A stretch of DNA of 64,000 bases from Lachnospiraceae bacterium (lineage in GTDB: Bacteria; Bacillota; Clostridia; Lachnospirales; Lachnospiraceae). Within the stretch, counting starts at the first letter, position 1. Every line of letters begins with the position of its first letter. The translations under genes were made by a program, and so were the position numbers. Below are positions 45,143 to 53,331 of this stretch, in pieces. The stretch covers positions 1 through 64,000 of the forward strand of contig JAFZQU010000031.1 in the NCBI GenBank assembly GCA_017620255.1, read 5' to 3'. A model generated the notes under the pieces. It saw only the letters and a list, made by a program, of their open reading frames with translations. It was not told the DNA's origin and made no database searches.

Positions 45143-46456
45143 TTATACCGCTTCCTGCTCCGCAAACAGTCTCTCCATCTGCTCCTCGCTCAATTCCTCA
45201 TGATATTCCTTTCTCTCCATAAATCGCTTCTCCTGAAGCTTATCCATATATTTCTTATGTTCCATCTGCCTTTTGTGCAAAGCGTCCACAGCTGCCTTTT
45301 CATCCGCTTTTCTCTTCCTTGCCCTTGCTTCCTGCCGCCGTCTTTCTTCCTGTCTTCTGGTGGCATTGCTTTGATTTCGATTTTCAGACGTTCTAATTTC
45401 CATAGTCGTATCATCCCCGCTAACCTTTACACCCAGACCGTTTTGTTTCATGGACAGATCCACATGTTGTATTGTACCTGCTCCCCCGCTTTCACGAAGA
45501 AAAACTCCCGTGGATCTGATCACTCCATCTCTGTACCCGTCTGTTCCACCAAGTGAAAACTCTGTCTGTTGTTCTCCGAGATATATGGCACCGATATCCG
45601 CTTCCTTCAGATCCATAAGCACGTCTTTACCGTTCTCATCCTTGCACCATACCTTTAGTTTTGAGAATATCTCATCGTTCTCATCGATCCATCCGTTACC
45701 GTCACTGTCATATTCACGAAGCTCGCCAAATCCGTCACCGCTCTTTGTTCCGAACAGTTCATTGCCGTCATCTATTTTTCCGTTGTCGTCCTTATCCAAG
45801 GCAAGAAAGCCCGAACCCTTTCCAAGCATGGATATTTCATCCTCGATCCCGTCAGCATCAAGGTCAAACTTAAAAGTCTGATCCCGCACATCCGCTGTAT
45901 TAGATCCTATATTGACAATGAGCGGATCAAACAAGGCATCTGCCATAGTCGGGACACTCACGTTCATATATTCCATGTAGCTCCTGCTCATAAGAATATT
46001 TACATTAAAATCAATCGTCCGGCCGTCTTCCGTACATGCCTTACCGCAAGCATGAAATCCAGTTTCTTCGGTTTCAGAATATGTGACCATGCGCGTGGAA
46101 TATCCGCCGATACCTGCTCCGCCCATCATTCCAAAAGAGGCAAATCTCTTAAACATCGCGGCCAATGTGTTGTTTTGAAAAGCCGATGCGCTTGCTCCTG
46201 TTCCAAACAGGTTTCCGGAAGTAATTTTCCCGAGCCCCTTGAAATATCCGATATCATCCATATTGTACGCACCCATCCCATTGTTATCCTTACCGGATTG
46301 ATACGTGTCCCTTGTAAGGGCAGTATCTTTATTGGTTCCGTACCTATTGATCATTCCCATAAAACTGCTTTGATATCCGGCCAATCTGTTAGTTATTCCG
46401 GTCTGCGTATAGTTTCTTCCCGATAACATGTTTACTGTGCTGTCTGCTATTCTCAT
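45143..46456 (-). CDS. Cargo protein with EF-hand/VCBS-like calcium domain, no Sec signal
   Basis: 437 residues. N-terminus MRIADSTVNMLSGRNYTQTG is polar with no signal peptide. Residues ~195-305 hold a calcium-type domain: FDLDADGIEDE, LDKDDNGKIDDGNELFG, DSDGNGWIDENDEIF and AIYLGEQQTEFSL, the pattern known from RTX/VCBS-type exported proteins. The last ~95 residues are a charged coiled coil (R/E/K rich). A strong GGAGG precedes the ATG. It is last in the cargo row, behind hairpin leader A. Function unknown; exported proteins with this domain are common, so secretion without Sec is suspected. Confidence 0.75.
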   Translation of the reverse strand: MRIADSTVNMLSGRNYTQTGITNRLAGYQSSFMGMINRYGTNKDTALTRDTYQSGKDNNGMGAYNMDDIGYFKGLGKITSGNLFGTGASASAFQNNTLAAMFKRFASFGMMGGAGIGGYSTRMVTYSETEETGFHACGKACTEDGRTIDFNVNILMSRSYMEYMNVSVPTMADALFDPLIVNIGSNTADVRDQTFKFDLDADGIEDEISMLGKGSGFLALDKDDNGKIDDGNELFGTKSGDGFGELREYDSDGNGWIDENDEIFSKLKVWCKDENGKDVLMDLKEADIGAIYLGEQQTEFSLGGTDGYRDGVIRSTGVFLRESGGAGTIQHVDLSMKQNGLGVKVSGDDTTMEIRTSENRNQSNATRRQEERRRQEARARKRKADEKAAVDALHKRQMEHKKYMDKLQEKRFMERKEYHEELSEEQMERLFAEQEAV

Positions 46457-46501
46457 GTTTCTACCTCCAGTTCATTTTCTTGTCTGTTTGCACTTTGTCC
46501 G

Positions 46502-46554
46502 AAAAAAGACTGCGCTCAAAGTTCAATCCTTTGAACGCAGCCACCTTCCTTAGC
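46502..46554 (-). promoter_or_regulatory. Leader hairpin A (GGA loop or terminator)
   Basis: Minus strand: CTGCG-TTCAAAG pairs with CTTTGAG-CGCAG and is followed by TTTTTT, an intrinsic terminator (arms 46510-46521, 46529-46540). The same bases can instead form GTTCAA-AGGA-TTGAAC (46521-46536) with GGA in the loop. A second GGA lies in GCTAAGGA (46547-46554). It is 45-100 bases before the ATG of the 437-residue gene and 63 bases behind the stop of the upstream gene. Confidence 0.6.
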
Positions 46555-46602
46555 TTTTATTATGATTTTTAACAGTATTATGTCTCAGATTTCTGTGAGG
46601 TT

Positions 46603-48792
46603 CTAGATTATGCTCATCTCCATGAGTTTCTCTACAAATCGCTCATAGAAAGCCCTCTCCTTCTCCCTTGCCGCAAGCACCTTCGTGCTCCTTGTTGTAT
46701 TCGGCTCCAGGGGATGGTCAAGAGCATAAATGGCGTCCTGCGCTGCCTGGATGGCCGAGCTTATCGTACTCCCCAGAACATCATCTGGATCATATCCGTT
46801 ATACTGGCGAATAAATCGCTGTATCATAAATTGCGGGATATGATCAAGCTTACCGGTGGCCGATAACCCCTGTCCGTCCATTCCGATTTCATCTGCAACC
46901 TCCAGCCATGCTCTTTTTACATTCTCCGGTGCATTCTTCCCGATACCCCAAAATGCCTGTTCTCTCATTGCACGAACTCTGTCTCTGTAATCTGTGAACG
47001 TTTTATCTCCTGTACTGTTTATGCCCAGAGCTCTCTGGTTTGCTTCTATTTGGGCATTCCAGTTATCCCACATTTCCTGCTCCGTAAATACCTTGCCGAT
47101 AAAATGAGTATTATTGATATATTCTGCAAAAGGCTCGGTCAGGAGATCTCCCAGATTCTTTCCCTCTTGTAATCCCTTCTCAACATTTATCTTTCCATTA
47201 TCGGTGGAATCGAAATATGCACGGAATCCGTCAATATCAAAATCATCCTTCATGAAATCCTTCCAGAACTTCTCCTGTGGAGCGAACGTTAGATTCTGAT
47301 CCTTGGAAAAACCATTTAGAAACTTCTGAACCTTTTCATAACTGTCCGGGGAATCATAAGTTAGACTCCATAAATCCCTCTGCGATATCTTTCCCCCTTC
47401 ATCTTTTATTTCCTTACAGGAAATCCCCTTATCAGTATAGGCTGTGATATATCTGGTATTCACCGGAACAATCTCACCGGTATCAGGATTCGTGTACTGA
47501 TTGTGTTTTGAAACAATTGTTTCGGATATCGGATCGGTTGTGTTGTCAGAATCGACATATCCGTTTTTCAAAACGTTGATCTTTTTCCTGGTCTCAACAT
47601 CATCGAGATCCGCAAACAAGAGTGAGAATGCTTCTTCAGAGAATCCGCTTCCCCTCATTGCCCTGTCGAAAAAAGAGTTTATGGCGTCAAATATCTTATT
47701 CGCAAGACTTGCAAGAGAAGGCGCCGAATCACTGTACTCTTCAGCATACTGGCCTAACAAGCTGACACGATCTCCTCTGTCAAATATCCCGTCGAAATAG
47801 CTTGTATCCGTAAAATAGCTACTTGCTATCAGATCAGCAGTTTCATCCGTCTGCCTGATATACATGCACATTGCCGCAAACTCAGGGTAATCCATATCCT
47901 TCGGATCCAGCTCATACGGATCAAATACTCTTTCGAACGCCTCGCCGTTTTCATCAATGCCTGTTATCGTATATGTTTTATCCTTGCCGTCAGAATTGAT
48001 GATTATATTGAATGACTGCTCCGTTTCCCTGTAAGAATAGATCACTTCTCCATTGGAATTCTGCTGTACATAAGACTCCTTGGTCTTGATATTGGCTGTA
48101 ATGCATCTGGTGTATGCAGCCGGATCTCCATATCCTTTGCTGGCAATCGGAATACATGTGGCATCCATGTCACTTGACACCTCACTTTTCCTGGATACTT
48201 CTGTGATCATGTTCGTGCCATTATCAAGCCTTGTTTCAGCCCAACGTTCAAGTCCGGCAACAATGTTCTCACAGTTAAGTCCTTGATCATATGCCTGCGG
48301 AATGCCTAAAAATGTCTCTTTTGCATTTTGCAGTATCGCGGTCCAGTCTCTGTTCTTTGTCCATGCCATATCAGGATCGGAAAGATTACTGCAAAATCCA
48401 TTATATTCCGCCTGTGCCCCATACGCTGTCATTTTTCCGAACGATTTAATGCCGGTATTATCGATAAGCCCCTTATCATCCATATAACTCATCAGTGCGA
48501 ACATCTCCACTTTTGTAGCATTATGCGGATCAACATCATTTACTCTAACCTCATAATCTCCGACTTTGATGATAGGATCTTCTTCTGTTGATGAGTCCGC
48601 ATATTGGGCAATATACCCTATGTTACCAATCGTCATAACTCCGATATTTTTACCTTGGTCAGATGAAGCGGTCCGTGAAGTAGCACTCCCCATAAATTCT
48701 TGCCCGATAGAGTCCTCTCCACGATTTGATTTCGAGCCAAAGCTTCCATACTGGTACGTTTGATTAAAACTTGTTTGTACTGCAAATGACAT
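46603..48792 (-). CDS. Large cargo protein, unknown family, no Sec signal
   Basis: 729 residues from the ATG at 48792, chosen because AAAGGAGGG lies 6 bases before it; the upstream in-frame extension runs through leader hairpin B. The protein begins MSFAVQTSFNQTYQYGSFGS, polar and Ser/Gln/Tyr-rich, with no signal peptide or membrane segment. I do not recognise the whole. A late region (RALGINSTGDKTFTDYRDRV; KLDHIPQFMIQRFIRQYNGY) looks well folded. It is the first gene behind a LytTR-box promoter and is followed by the calcium-domain protein gene. An exported structural or effector protein is my inference. Confidence 0.7.
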   Translation of the reverse strand: MSFAVQTSFNQTYQYGSFGSKSNRGEDSIGQEFMGSATSRTASSDQGKNIGVMTIGNIGYIAQYADSSTEEDPIIKVGDYEVRVNDVDPHNATKVEMFALMSYMDDKGLIDNTGIKSFGKMTAYGAQAEYNGFCSNLSDPDMAWTKNRDWTAILQNAKETFLGIPQAYDQGLNCENIVAGLERWAETRLDNGTNMITEVSRKSEVSSDMDATCIPIASKGYGDPAAYTRCITANIKTKESYVQQNSNGEVIYSYRETEQSFNIIINSDGKDKTYTITGIDENGEAFERVFDPYELDPKDMDYPEFAAMCMYIRQTDETADLIASSYFTDTSYFDGIFDRGDRVSLLGQYAEEYSDSAPSLASLANKIFDAINSFFDRAMRGSGFSEEAFSLLFADLDDVETRKKINVLKNGYVDSDNTTDPISETIVSKHNQYTNPDTGEIVPVNTRYITAYTDKGISCKEIKDEGGKISQRDLWSLTYDSPDSYEKVQKFLNGFSKDQNLTFAPQEKFWKDFMKDDFDIDGFRAYFDSTDNGKINVEKGLQEGKNLGDLLTEPFAEYINNTHFIGKVFTEQEMWDNWNAQIEANQRALGINSTGDKTFTDYRDRVRAMREQAFWGIGKNAPENVKRAWLEVADEIGMDGQGLSATGKLDHIPQFMIQRFIRQYNGYDPDDVLGSTISSAIQAAQDAIYALDHPLEPNTTRSTKVLAAREKERAFYERFVEKLMEMSII

Positions 48793-48819
48793 GTTTGAGC
48801 CCTCCTTTTGAGTAATAAA

Positions 48820-48870
48820 ACAGCGCCTGATTTCAGTTTCACTCCATTGAAATCCGACGCTGTCCATAGC
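48820..48870 (-). promoter_or_regulatory. Leader hairpin B (GGA loop or terminator-like)
   Basis: Minus strand: ACAGCG...CGCTGT (48858-48863 with 48820-48825) enclosing GATTTCA/TGAAATC, followed by TTTTATT. Alternative: TTTCA-ATGGAG-TGAAA (48837-48852), GGA in a hexaloop. GCTATGGA lies at 48863-48870. All this is in the leader between the promoter at 48920 and the ATG at 48792. Confidence 0.65.
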
Positions 48871-48919
48871 ATTTATTTTTCGGTTGTATGATTTGGTTAT
48901 CGGTTCATTCCTAAGATTC

Positions 48920-48969
48920 ATTATACGTTCAGCATAAACAGACCATAAAATATCATAAAACGACTATAA
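48920..48969 (-). promoter_or_regulatory. Promoter with LytTR box 1 (before the 729-residue gene)
   Basis: Minus strand: TTATAGTCG (48961-48969) and TTATGGTCT (48940-48948) are 21 bases apart; a third partial copy TTATGCTG is at 48930-48937. TATAAT (48920-48925) is a perfect -10, with the proximal box covering the -35. This is the layout of LytTR-activated promoters such as those of AgrA. Confidence 0.7.
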
Positions 48970-50244
48970 GATGGTCACGGCAGTAAATTCTTTTTCATCA
49001 CAGGAAATTGCAAAACTGCCATCATACTTATCGATCACGCCCTGAACATTTGACAACCCGATCCCTTGTCCGTCCCTTGAACCGTTCTGGACATGGTTAT
49101 CTGTAATATCCACCTTTTGAACGACCGGATTCCTTACAGTAAAGATCATCTTGGAATCCTTCTCAACAAGTTTCACCTGTATAGATGCAGGTTTCCCGCA
49201 CGTCTTCGCTTTTTCACATTCATGTATTGCGTTTTCAAGAAGATTTCCCATAACTATGACAATATCATCATCCGAAAGTCGGATATTACACATATCACTG
49301 ATGGTGAAGACCATTCCTATATCTTCGCTTTTGGCGATCCGATAAAACTGATTCAGAACGGCATTTACAACCGGATGCCCTGCATTGACTTCCGACATTT
49401 CCACAGCGATGCTTTTCGTCAATTGTTCTGTGAACTCTATAGCCGTCTCCACGTCTCCGTTTTTGAGCAATTCCTCAACCGTAGCCAGTTGTTTTTTATA
49501 ATCATGAAGTTTCCGTCCCTGCCGTTCATAAAGAGACTGCATATCGTGAAAAGCACGAAGTTGGTTCTGCTTGCTCTCTATCTGTATTTCCGATAAACGT
49601 AGCTTTTCATCTTTCATCAACGAATCCTGCAATAGGAACATGGAAAAAATGTTTACCGCAAGCAACACAGCTGAAACTATGCCTTGAAAAATCCCAACGC
49701 CAGCCGGTGACACAAAAAACATATAAAAAAACAATCCCACAATCATTGTGACAAGAGGTACCCATATGTACGATCTCAGCATCACATGTTCTTTTTTCAA
49801 GCATTCCTTAATTCGATGCAGCTTTTTTCGAAGGACAAACTCTATACAAAACGCAATGAGGCAGGACAAACACGCCATCAGATTTAAAAAAGTCGGATTA
49901 TTGCTTCGGCTGAGCTGAAGCGGCACACATACCAAGATCTGTGTAAGGATTTGTAAAAGTACTGCCGCACCGGAAAAAAATACGCTCATGATCCAATCAG
50001 ATCTGTAACAGATCCTGACAAAAAGCATATGTATAGCAATATATGTTATCAGTTTTATCGAATAATATTCATTTGGTATCTTTTCAAACAGCGCAGAATT
50101 TCCGCCTACAGAAAGCGCAAGCAGAATAAACGAAATCAGTTTTTGAATCTTCCCCCATTTAAAAAAAATAAAGGAATCATAATAATAGATGCACAGTGCT
50201 GTTTCAAATACACAAGTGCTTATAAATACCAACCATGCAGTCAT
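48964..50244 (-). CDS. AgrC-like GHKL sensor histidine kinase
   Basis: 426 residues. Six to seven membrane segments fill residues 1-~205, then a short helical linker with the phosphate-accepting His in RKLHDYKKQLATVEELL, and an ATP-binding GHKL domain with the N-box VMGNLLENAIHECEKAK and the G-box DGQGIGLSNVQGVIDKY. This is the AgrC/NatK type paired with LytTR regulators and usually senses peptides. It overlaps the regulator gene by 4 bases (ATGA). No AgrB or AgrD is nearby, so its ligand is unknown. Its end overlaps LytTR box 1. Confidence 0.9.
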   Translation of the reverse strand: MTAWLVFISTCVFETALCIYYYDSFIFFKWGKIQKLISFILLALSVGGNSALFEKIPNEYYSIKLITYIAIHMLFVRICYRSDWIMSVFFSGAAVLLQILTQILVCVPLQLSRSNNPTFLNLMACLSCLIAFCIEFVLRKKLHRIKECLKKEHVMLRSYIWVPLVTMIVGLFFYMFFVSPAGVGIFQGIVSAVLLAVNIFSMFLLQDSLMKDEKLRLSEIQIESKQNQLRAFHDMQSLYERQGRKLHDYKKQLATVEELLKNGDVETAIEFTEQLTKSIAVEMSEVNAGHPVVNAVLNQFYRIAKSEDIGMVFTISDMCNIRLSDDDIVIVMGNLLENAIHECEKAKTCGKPASIQVKLVEKDSKMIFTVRNPVVQKVDITDNHVQNGSRDGQGIGLSNVQGVIDKYDGSFAISCDEKEFTAVTIL

Positions 50245-50951
50245 AGTTTTTTCCCCTCATACAGTGTATACTCTTGTTTAACCTGCTTATATCTGGCTTT
50301 TGGTACCGATATCTGTCTATCATTATCAAGCGTCAGGATATAACTGTTGATATTTCTGATATGTTCCATGTTCACAAGAAAGCTTTTATGTGTCCTCAAA
50401 AAGCCCTGCGCCTTGAGCCGTTCCTCAAGTTCTTCCAGTTTTTCATAGATCTGGTATGTCCGATCCTTTAGTTGAATCAAACACTTATGCCCTTCTGTTT
50501 CAATCAAGATGATCTCTGATGTCTTCAACCGAATATTTCCTTCAACGCAGTCAAAGCAAATCGTTTTGGATCTTCTTTGCAGTTCATTGCAGATATCATC
50601 CATACATTCTGAAAATGTACGATCAAGGTCATCCTTGATCAGAAAGCGACTCGCTCGCACCTTGTATCCGTCCAATGCAAAGCTCATAAACGATGTCACA
50701 AGAATGATCGGAACATCTTCAAGTCTCTCCCGGATTCTTTTGGCTACCGTCAGACCATCCATCGCGTCCATATTGATATCCAAAAAAATGATATCCACAG
50801 TTTTCCCTTTGCGGATGGCATCAAGCATTTCGACACCTGATCGATATCCTGATACCGCAAATTCCATATGATTTTTCCTAGCATATTCGTCAATAAGCGT
50901 TTTCAGCCTTGCAATGTCCTCTAAATCATCGTCACAAATAAAAACCTTCAT
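50241..50951 (-). CDS. LytTR family response regulator
   Basis: 236 residues. Receiver domain with D58 as phospho-acceptor in DIIFLDINMDAMDG and the acidic pocket ICDDDLED at the start; C-terminal LytTR DNA-binding domain (KTICFDCVEGNIRLKTSEII; FLRTHKSFLVNMEHIRNI). It is the partner of the kinase. LytTR proteins bind 9-bp direct repeats about 21 bp apart, and three such sites lie in this cargo, one before its own gene, so it probably activates itself, the 729-residue gene and the 249-residue gene. Confidence 0.92.
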   Translation of the reverse strand: MKVFICDDDLEDIARLKTLIDEYARKNHMEFAVSGYRSGVEMLDAIRKGKTVDIIFLDINMDAMDGLTVAKRIRERLEDVPIILVTSFMSFALDGYKVRASRFLIKDDLDRTFSECMDDICNELQRRSKTICFDCVEGNIRLKTSEIILIETEGHKCLIQLKDRTYQIYEKLEELEERLKAQGFLRTHKSFLVNMEHIRNINSYILTLDNDRQISVPKARYKQVKQEYTLYEGKKL

Positions 50952-50986
50952 AATCTCCCCGCTTTCATTTTTCTGGAAAATTAAAC

Positions 50987-51033
50987 AGCGCCGGTCTCAA
51001 TGCTCAATCCATTGATCTGGCGCCATCCATAGC
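50987..51033 (-). promoter_or_regulatory. Leader hairpin C (GGA loop or terminator-like)
   Basis: Minus strand: GGCGCC (51019-51024) pairs with GGCGCT (50987-50992) around TCAATG/CATTGA, then TTTAATTTT. Alternative small stem TCAA-TGGA-TTGA (51004-51015). GCTATGGA at 51026-51033. A tiny frame M-V-Q-K-L-W-M-A-P-D-Q-W-I-E-H runs through it. It precedes the response-regulator ATG by 36 bases. Confidence 0.62.
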
Positions 51034-51057
51034 TTCTGAACCATATATAATCTATTT

Positions 51058-51134
51058 ATTCTATCGTCTCAAGATTTCCTGAAATAAACCCCTATTGCGT
51101 GAATCGACTATAATATGACATAAAACGACCATAA
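51058..51134 (-). promoter_or_regulatory. Promoter with LytTR box 2 (before the response regulator)
   Basis: TTATGGTCG (51126-51134) and TTATAGTCG (51105-51113) on the minus strand, 21 bases apart, then GATTCACGCAAT and a -10-like TAGAAT (51058-51063), 42 bases from the proximal box. The same geometry and the GATTCACG-AAT core recur in box 3. Confidence 0.7.
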
Positions 51135-51143
51135 TATACGAAT

Positions 51144-51165
51144 CGGGCCACAAAAACGTGACCCG
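51144..51165. terminator. Hairpin after the 316-residue gene
   Basis: CGGGCCAC (51144-51151) with GTGACCCG (51158-51165), 54 bases behind the stop at 51219. It has no T run after it on the minus strand. It lies directly before LytTR box 2. Confidence 0.5.
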
Positions 51166-51218
51166 AAAGGATATATATTGAATGGTAGTACCATACAATA
51201 CCTGTTAAGATTTCTCTT

Positions 51219-52169
51219 CTACGAAATCACGGCGTGCTGCCGTCTGTATGTGTCATTATCTTTCTGAACAAGTTCCATTTCTACCTGACGGAGTTCAACC
51301 GCTATTTCTTTCTTTTTTTGCTCATTTGCCATGTTCATTTCCTGCTCCAAACGAGCTTTCTTTTCTTTCAGTTCCCTTATCTCACGATCAACCCGGTCCG
51401 TGTTCATTGTAGTCGATTCGCTCTTCTTAGAATCCTCAGAAACCTTTTTCCCTGATTCAGAAAGTGACGCAACATATGATTTTGCTGAATTCTGCATTTC
51501 CTCAGCAAAGCCCTCAGGGATCTTCTCCGGTTCATAATACCTGATGTCGCCTCTTCCCATCTCCAGTTTGATATCCTGAAGCCTATTTACGGCCTTGGCA
51601 ACCATCTCGCTCTCTTTTTGGTGCTGCAGGCCAAATCTTGATTCCACATAGTCATCAAATTCCTGCTGAAGAATCAACAACTCATCTTCTTTGGAAAGCT
51701 TTCTGTATCCATCTTCTGAATCCGGATCAGCTATATATCTGATTCTGGTACCGTCATCATGTCCGGAAACTACTTCCTTGGCCATCGTCTGAAAACTATT
51801 CATGATGATATTCTTCTTATCTTCAATCGTGATATTCTTATCCGGGTCTTCCTCTTTCAGCTTGGCTATTTCATCCTGTACTTCTCTTGACAAACGGTTT
51901 CTGAAGTTCTCAATCGGCTGATGTTCTGCATAAAACTCCATCTGCTTCTGTTCCGCCTCCAAGTCCACGCTCCCGTGAAGTTTGCTTCCGTGCAACGCTC
52001 TGAGGCCTTCTTCTGAAATATTCAGCTTTATCACCGGAAGGTCTTTGCCTGCTTCAGTATCTTTAAACTTTACAGGCTGATTATTCTGCTCCTTAGCCAA
52101 ATCAAATAGGTTTATCTGAGGCCGCTGATAATGAAATCCTTCAACGTTTCCAAATAAGTGTACCTGCAT
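51219..52169 (-). CDS. Cargo protein, unknown, acidic/helical, no Sec signal
   Basis: 316 residues, not assigned. It starts MQVHLFGNVEGFHYQRPQIN and has LNISEEGLRALHGSKLHGSV, a segment I associate with hypothetical proteins of Lachnospiraceae. The last ~85 residues are a charged coiled coil (ELKEKKARLEQEMNMANEQK and beyond). No signal peptide or membrane segment. CAGGAGGG precedes the ATG. It follows the 320-residue gene by 20 bases, so it shares that transcript. Confidence 0.65.
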   Translation of the reverse strand: MQVHLFGNVEGFHYQRPQINLFDLAKEQNNQPVKFKDTEAGKDLPVIKLNISEEGLRALHGSKLHGSVDLEAEQKQMEFYAEHQPIENFRNRLSREVQDEIAKLKEEDPDKNITIEDKKNIIMNSFQTMAKEVVSGHDDGTRIRYIADPDSEDGYRKLSKEDELLILQQEFDDYVESRFGLQHQKESEMVAKAVNRLQDIKLEMGRGDIRYYEPEKIPEGFAEEMQNSAKSYVASLSESGKKVSEDSKKSESTTMNTDRVDREIRELKEKKARLEQEMNMANEQKKKEIAVELRQVEMELVQKDNDTYRRQHAVIS

Positions 52170-52189
52170 ACGCTACCCTCCTGTTCCGA

Positions 52190-53152
52190 TCAAACTCTGT
52201 AATCCATAGCATGATACTTTATTGCATTCAGCATATTTGATATCTGTGAACGGAAACCCGATATATCCTGACCTAGCATCCTTGCAAGATCACTGCTGCC
52301 ATAATTCCCGTAAGCCATATAAGCGGGTGTTACAAGTTTCTTATATTTCTCCATAAGCTCATCAACAGATGATTTGTCCGTGATATCAGTGTTCGCAAAG
52401 GCATCGTTAATCTTGCTGATAAGATCCTTATTTGTTGCAGAATTAGTGGGTGATATCATACCACCCATCAATGCGCCATCGGTCACGCCCATCGTGGAAC
52501 GTACCTGATCAAGCACTTCTTTGCTTATAGGCTGACCCATTCCATAATACTCAGATGCTTTGGTTCCCGTTACCTGCACGGCGCCGTTCCTTGCAAGTGT
52601 ATCCTTTTCAAGTTGAACCAGCGCATCGTTATAATCCTGCATAGCCTTGTTTACTACTGCGGCCTGCTTTTCCGTGAGATTCTGACTCGCATATTCCCTG
52701 ACTGCATTTGTTGCAATACCCATTTCCGCGTAGTTTCTGTATGATATGTTTGTATTCTTCCCGATACCGCATCCTATGCTGTCAGCCGCCGCTTTCATTA
52801 CAGATCGGCACTCTTCAAGTTCTTCTTTTGTGAAAGTCTCTCCGCCGACCGTATAATTACCGTTACTATCTGTAACAAGCGGCATGTCCTTTCTGAAAAA
52901 CACGTCATTCGAGTAATTGCAATATGCGCCTTTACCCGCTTTAATGCCTTCCAGGCCTGCACCTTCAAGAGAAACGCTTTCTCTGTAGGAGCCGTTCTGT
53001 TTGGATTCTTCAACCAGATTCTTTGAGGATGCTTTCATTTCATCCCACTTTTCCTTAAGGGCAGACTGGTTAATCTTATATGTATATGGTTCGTTGTTGA
53101 CTCTCTGGGGAATTATTTCGGTAGTATTTAAGGTATATAGATTGATTGACAT
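52190..53152 (-). CDS. Cargo protein, unknown, sigma-D-driven
   Basis: 320 residues starting MSINLYTLNTTEIIPQRVNN, a polar N-terminus without a signal peptide. The middle is helical with KAAADSIGCGIGKNTNISYR, and the end SQISNMLNAIKYHAMDYRV is hydrophobic and basic. The style (M-x-I-N-x-Y, helical middle) recalls DUF3879/DUF4885-type proteins seen near flagellar genes, but I cannot confirm it. It has AAGGAGGG before the ATG, a GGA-hairpin in the leader and a sigma-D promoter 80-110 bases upstream. Confidence 0.7.
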   Translation of the reverse strand: MSINLYTLNTTEIIPQRVNNEPYTYKINQSALKEKWDEMKASSKNLVEESKQNGSYRESVSLEGAGLEGIKAGKGAYCNYSNDVFFRKDMPLVTDSNGNYTVGGETFTKEELEECRSVMKAAADSIGCGIGKNTNISYRNYAEMGIATNAVREYASQNLTEKQAAVVNKAMQDYNDALVQLEKDTLARNGAVQVTGTKASEYYGMGQPISKEVLDQVRSTMGVTDGALMGGMISPTNSATNKDLISKINDAFANTDITDKSSVDELMEKYKKLVTPAYMAYGNYGSSDLARMLGQDISGFRSQISNMLNAIKYHAMDYRV

Positions 53153-53181
53153 GCGTTTAACCCTCCTTGGTGTTCAAAAAT

Positions 53182-53199
53182 CCTTCATTCCATTGAAAG
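53182..53199 (-). promoter_or_regulatory. Leader hairpin D (GGA in loop)
   Basis: Minus strand CTTTCA-ATGGAA-TGAAGG: a 6-bp stem with a hexaloop carrying ATGGA. It is 30 bases before the ATG at 53152 and within a transcript from the sigma-D promoter. The ribosome site AAGGAGGG is a second possible GGA site. Unlike A-C it has no terminator form. Confidence 0.6.
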
Positions 53200-53233
53200 A
53201 TATCTTTTCGTCTGATAACACTTATCTAAATAT

Positions 53234-53261
53234 ATATCGGCATATCTTTATACAGTATTTA
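53234..53261 (-). promoter_or_regulatory. Sigma-D (sigma-28) promoter of the 320-residue gene
   Basis: Minus strand TAAA (53258-53261), 16 bases, GCCGATAT (53234-53241): perfect -35 and -10 elements at an accepted spacing. It places a mobile-element gene under the flagellar sigma factor of the host. Confidence 0.8.
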
Positions 53262-53272
53262 TAGTATTCACT

Positions 53273-53308
53273 CCGGGCACCCGTAATCAGGTAAGAACGG
53301 ATGCCCCG
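53273..53308. terminator. Hairpin after the 249-residue gene
   Basis: CCGGGCACCCGT (53273-53284) with ACGGATGCCCCG (53297-53308), 23 bases after the stop at 53332, with two mismatches. It separates this gene from the sigma-D promoter. There is no T run. Confidence 0.5.
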
Positions 53309-53331
53309 AATGAACAAAACAGAAAAATGGC

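Noticed and set aside
48793-48921. Longer start for the large cargo protein
   Set aside because: The extension is in frame but runs through the promoter-proximal leader and hairpin B, whereas the ATG at 48792 has an AAAGGAGGG site.
46502-51033. Known riboswitch (cyclic di-GMP or others) in the cargo leaders
   Set aside because: The short hairpins lack the conserved multi-stem cores of the riboswitches I know. The GGA-loop model explains the shared bases better. A covariance-model search would be decisive.
48922-51218. AgrD-type signal peptide gene
   Set aside because: No small frame with a ribosome site, amphipathic leader and Cys plus acidic tail was found near the kinase and regulator genes.
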